From positions 1 to 9,246 of the forward strand of contig QKHF01000228.1 of NCBI GenBank assembly GCA_003250135.1: a stretch of 9,246 bases of DNA, read 5' to 3'. The notes under the pieces are model-generated. The model was given only the letters and a program-made list of their open reading frames with translations, was not told the origin of the DNA and ran no database searches. The position numbers and the translations under genes were made by a program. This DNA is from Paracoccaceae bacterium (GTDB lineage Bacteria; Pseudomonadota; Alphaproteobacteria; Rhodobacterales; Rhodobacteraceae). This document shows positions 8,209 through 9,246 of the stretch, in pieces. Position 1 is the first letter of the stretch; each line of letters begins with the position of its first letter.

Positions 8209-8711
8209 TCCGGGTCATATCCGCATGCGCTGAAGTAGTTGGCGCATTCGTCGGTCTGGAAGATGTCTACGAGCTTGCCGATCATGTTCCATAGGCCGCT
8301 CACGGTTCGCTCGCCTGCTTTGCGCAGCATGGCCTTGAGCCGGGAGAACGCCTTTTCGATGGGGTTGAAGTCCGGACTATAGGGCGGCAGGAAGCGCAGA
8401 GTCGCACCTGCCGCCTCGATGCGTTCGCGCACCGAGGCTCGTTTATGGCTCGACAAGTTGTCCATGATGACGATGTCGCCGGGCCGCAGTTCAGGCGCGA
8501 GCACCTGGGTGACATAGGCCTCGAACCAGTCGCCATTGACCGGGCCATCGAGGACCATCGGCGCAACCATGCCAGTCATGCGAAGGCCCGCGATCAACGT
8601 GGTGGTCTTACGGTGGCCGTGCGGGTAGCCCATCCGCAGGCGCTCGCCTTTCGGGCAGCGGCCATGGCTGCGGGTCATGTTGGTGGCGGTCCACGTCTCG
8701 TCGATGAACAC
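8205..8711 (-). CDS. IS630-family transposase, catalytic part (orfB, -1 frame)
   Basis: The 168 residues from the ATG at 8711 carry the catalytic core. The first Asp is D4 in FIDETW, the second is D84 in IVIMDNLSSHK and the Glu is E119 in SPDFNPIEKAFSRLK. The 34 residues between D84 and E119 are the D34E spacing that marks IS630/Tc1-type enzymes. The same frame stays open upstream of this ATG through IGLEPERLV, REWFEAQ and DRPDILKQ back to the A7 run at 8806-8812. The real product is therefore probably a 315-residue fusion with orfA made by a -1 shift there. The ATG at 8711 lies just before the first catalytic Asp and is unlikely to be the native start. The stop TGA overlaps the ATG of the RTX remnant (ATGA, 8208-8205). 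Confidence 0.9.
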   Translation of the reverse strand: MFIDETWTATNMTRSHGRCPKGERLRMGYPHGHRKTTTLIAGLRMTGMVAPMVLDGPVNGDWFEAYVTQVLAPELRPGDIVIMDNLSSHKRASVRERIEAAGATLRFLPPYSPDFNPIEKAFSRLKAMLRKAGERTVSGLWNMIGKLVDIFQTDECANYFSACGYDPE

Positions 8712-8764
8712 GAGGCGTTCCGGCTCGAGGCCGATCTGGGCCTCGAACCACTCCCGGCGCTGCT

Positions 8765-9151
8765 TCAGGATGTCGGGGCGGTCTTGCTCGATTGCATGGC
8801 CAGTCTTTTTTTGCGCGTCATGCCCCGGCGCACGAAGAAGCGATGCAGCCCGGCGACGGAGACGGTCAGACCGACCTCGGCCAGCGCCTGGCGCAGCTCC
8901 TCAAGCGAGATGTCCTTGCGCTCTTCCCAGATGGCGAGGATGTCCGCCGCCCGCTCCTCCACCCGTCGGGATCGCATGTCGCCGCCCTGTGGTTTTGGGG
9001 CGAAGTCACCCGTCGTGCGGCGCTGCGATCGCCAGCGGATCGCCGTCGACGGCGCAACGCCGAACCGCGCCGCCGCCGCGCGGCAACTCATCCCGCCATC
9101 TACCGCCGTCAAAACCCGGGAACGTAAGTCCATAGAGAGAGGTTGAGCCAT
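8765..9151 (-). CDS. IS630-family transposase, N-terminal DNA-binding part (orfA)
   Basis: This 128-residue frame encodes the DNA-binding domain that recognises the inverted repeats. A first helix-turn-helix is at about residues 8-45 (DLRSRVLTAVDGGMSCRAAAARFGVAPSTAIRWRSQ). A second, winged-helix-like part is at about 65-115 (ILAIWEERKDISLEELRQALAEVGLTVSVAGLHRFFVRRGMTRKK). GGAGG at 9161-9165, nine bases before the ATG, supports the start. The last residues after RKK (RLAMQSSKTAPTS) do not look like transposase sequence. In the -1 frame the text instead continues as KTGHAIEQDRPDILKQ, the usual IS630 linker. So orfA is the front half of one transposase split by a frameshift at A7. Confidence 0.88.
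   Translation of the reverse strand: MAQPLSMDLRSRVLTAVDGGMSCRAAAARFGVAPSTAIRWRSQRRTTGDFAPKPQGGDMRSRRVEERAADILAIWEERKDISLEELRQALAEVGLTVSVAGLHRFFVRRGMTRKKRLAMQSSKTAPTS
8806..8812 (-). other. A7 frameshift site joining transposase orfA and orfB
   Basis: Read on the minus strand, the junction is CGC AAA AAA AGA CTG in the orfA frame. A -1 shift gives CGC AAA AAA AAG ACT GGC CAT, which translates to RKKKTGHA and continues into the catalytic frame without a stop. The resulting protein would be 315 residues, a normal IS630 length. The run of seven A could work by ribosomal or transcriptional slippage. It could also be a simple one-base deletion in a former A8 run that inactivates the copy. Confidence 0.7.
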
Positions 9152-9230
9152 CCATGCCGGCCTCCTTCACCAGCACGGATTCTGAATCAGAAATCACGGC
9201 AGGTGGGAATCCCTCATCGATTCAAATCGG

Positions 9231-9243
9231 TCGAAAACCGCTC
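9231..9243. repeat. IS630 right terminal inverted repeat (13 bp)
   Basis: TCGAAAACCGCTC is the exact reverse complement of 8192-8204. It is followed by TA at 9244-9245 and a single host base (G) at 9246, the window end. Inward of the 13 bases the two ends diverge. Confidence 0.93.
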
Positions 9244-9246
9244 TAG

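Larger units (their letters stand above)
8192..9243 (-). mobile_element. Complete IS630-family insertion sequence (1,052 bp)
   Basis: The element is bounded by perfect 13-bp inverted repeats GAGCGGTTTTCGA (8192-8204) and its complement (9231-9243). On each side lies the dinucleotide TA (8190-8191 and 9244-9245), the target duplication characteristic of the IS630/Tc1-mariner superfamily. Between them the minus strand encodes a two-frame transposase with an IS630-type DDE core (8205-9151). The intact repeats, both ends and flanking TA suggest a fairly recent or still mobile copy. It sits inside the RTX-like gene, in the same orientation as that gene. The right 80 bases (9152-9230) hold the transposase ribosome-binding site and presumably its promoter; I see no further gene there. 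Confidence 0.92.

Overview
The window is a GC-rich chromosomal segment (about 65-73 % GC in the parts I counted by hand). It looks like an alphaproteobacterium, most likely Rhodobacterales or a close relative. The reasons are the divK-pleD pair, a DUF3572 gene next to dnaG, a dnaG-rpoD tandem without rpsU, and the wording of the primase N-terminus and zinc motif. No database search was possible, so all names rest on motif recognition.

Layout, left to right. (1) Positions 1-1431, plus strand: a tightly packed stress-response module. It holds the 3' part of an ECF sigma factor (cut by the window edge), a single-pass membrane protein in the position of an anti-sigma factor, and a membrane-anchored periplasmic heavy-metal-sensor-like protein. 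(2) Positions 1440-3280, minus strand: pleD (REC-REC-GGDEF diguanylate cyclase) downstream of divK (single-domain response regulator), overlapping by one base. These are the central cell-cycle and c-di-GMP regulators of alphaproteobacteria. (3) Positions 3281-3410: the AT-richer divergent control region, with two TTAACGAA copies resembling CtrA half-sites. (4) Positions 3411-7763, plus strand: a small DUF3572 gene, dnaG (primase) and rpoD (primary sigma factor), closed by a strong intrinsic terminator at 7791-7814. (5) Positions 7815-9246: a lower-GC accessory edge. On the minus strand lies the C-terminal remnant of an RTX-like secreted calcium-binding protein, interrupted by a complete IS630-family element (8192-9243) with perfect 13-bp inverted repeats and a TA target duplication. 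The right IS end falls three bases before the window end, so the rest of the interrupted gene should start just outside.

Most of the window is conserved housekeeping DNA, and I found no convincing undescribed multi-gene system. The most informative details are the IS insertion, which gives the RTX remnant an ATG overlapping the transposase stop; the A7 frameshift site in the transposase; the missing Lys-Pro proline in the PleD receiver; the extended DivK N-terminus; and repeated short motifs ahead of divK and rpoD.
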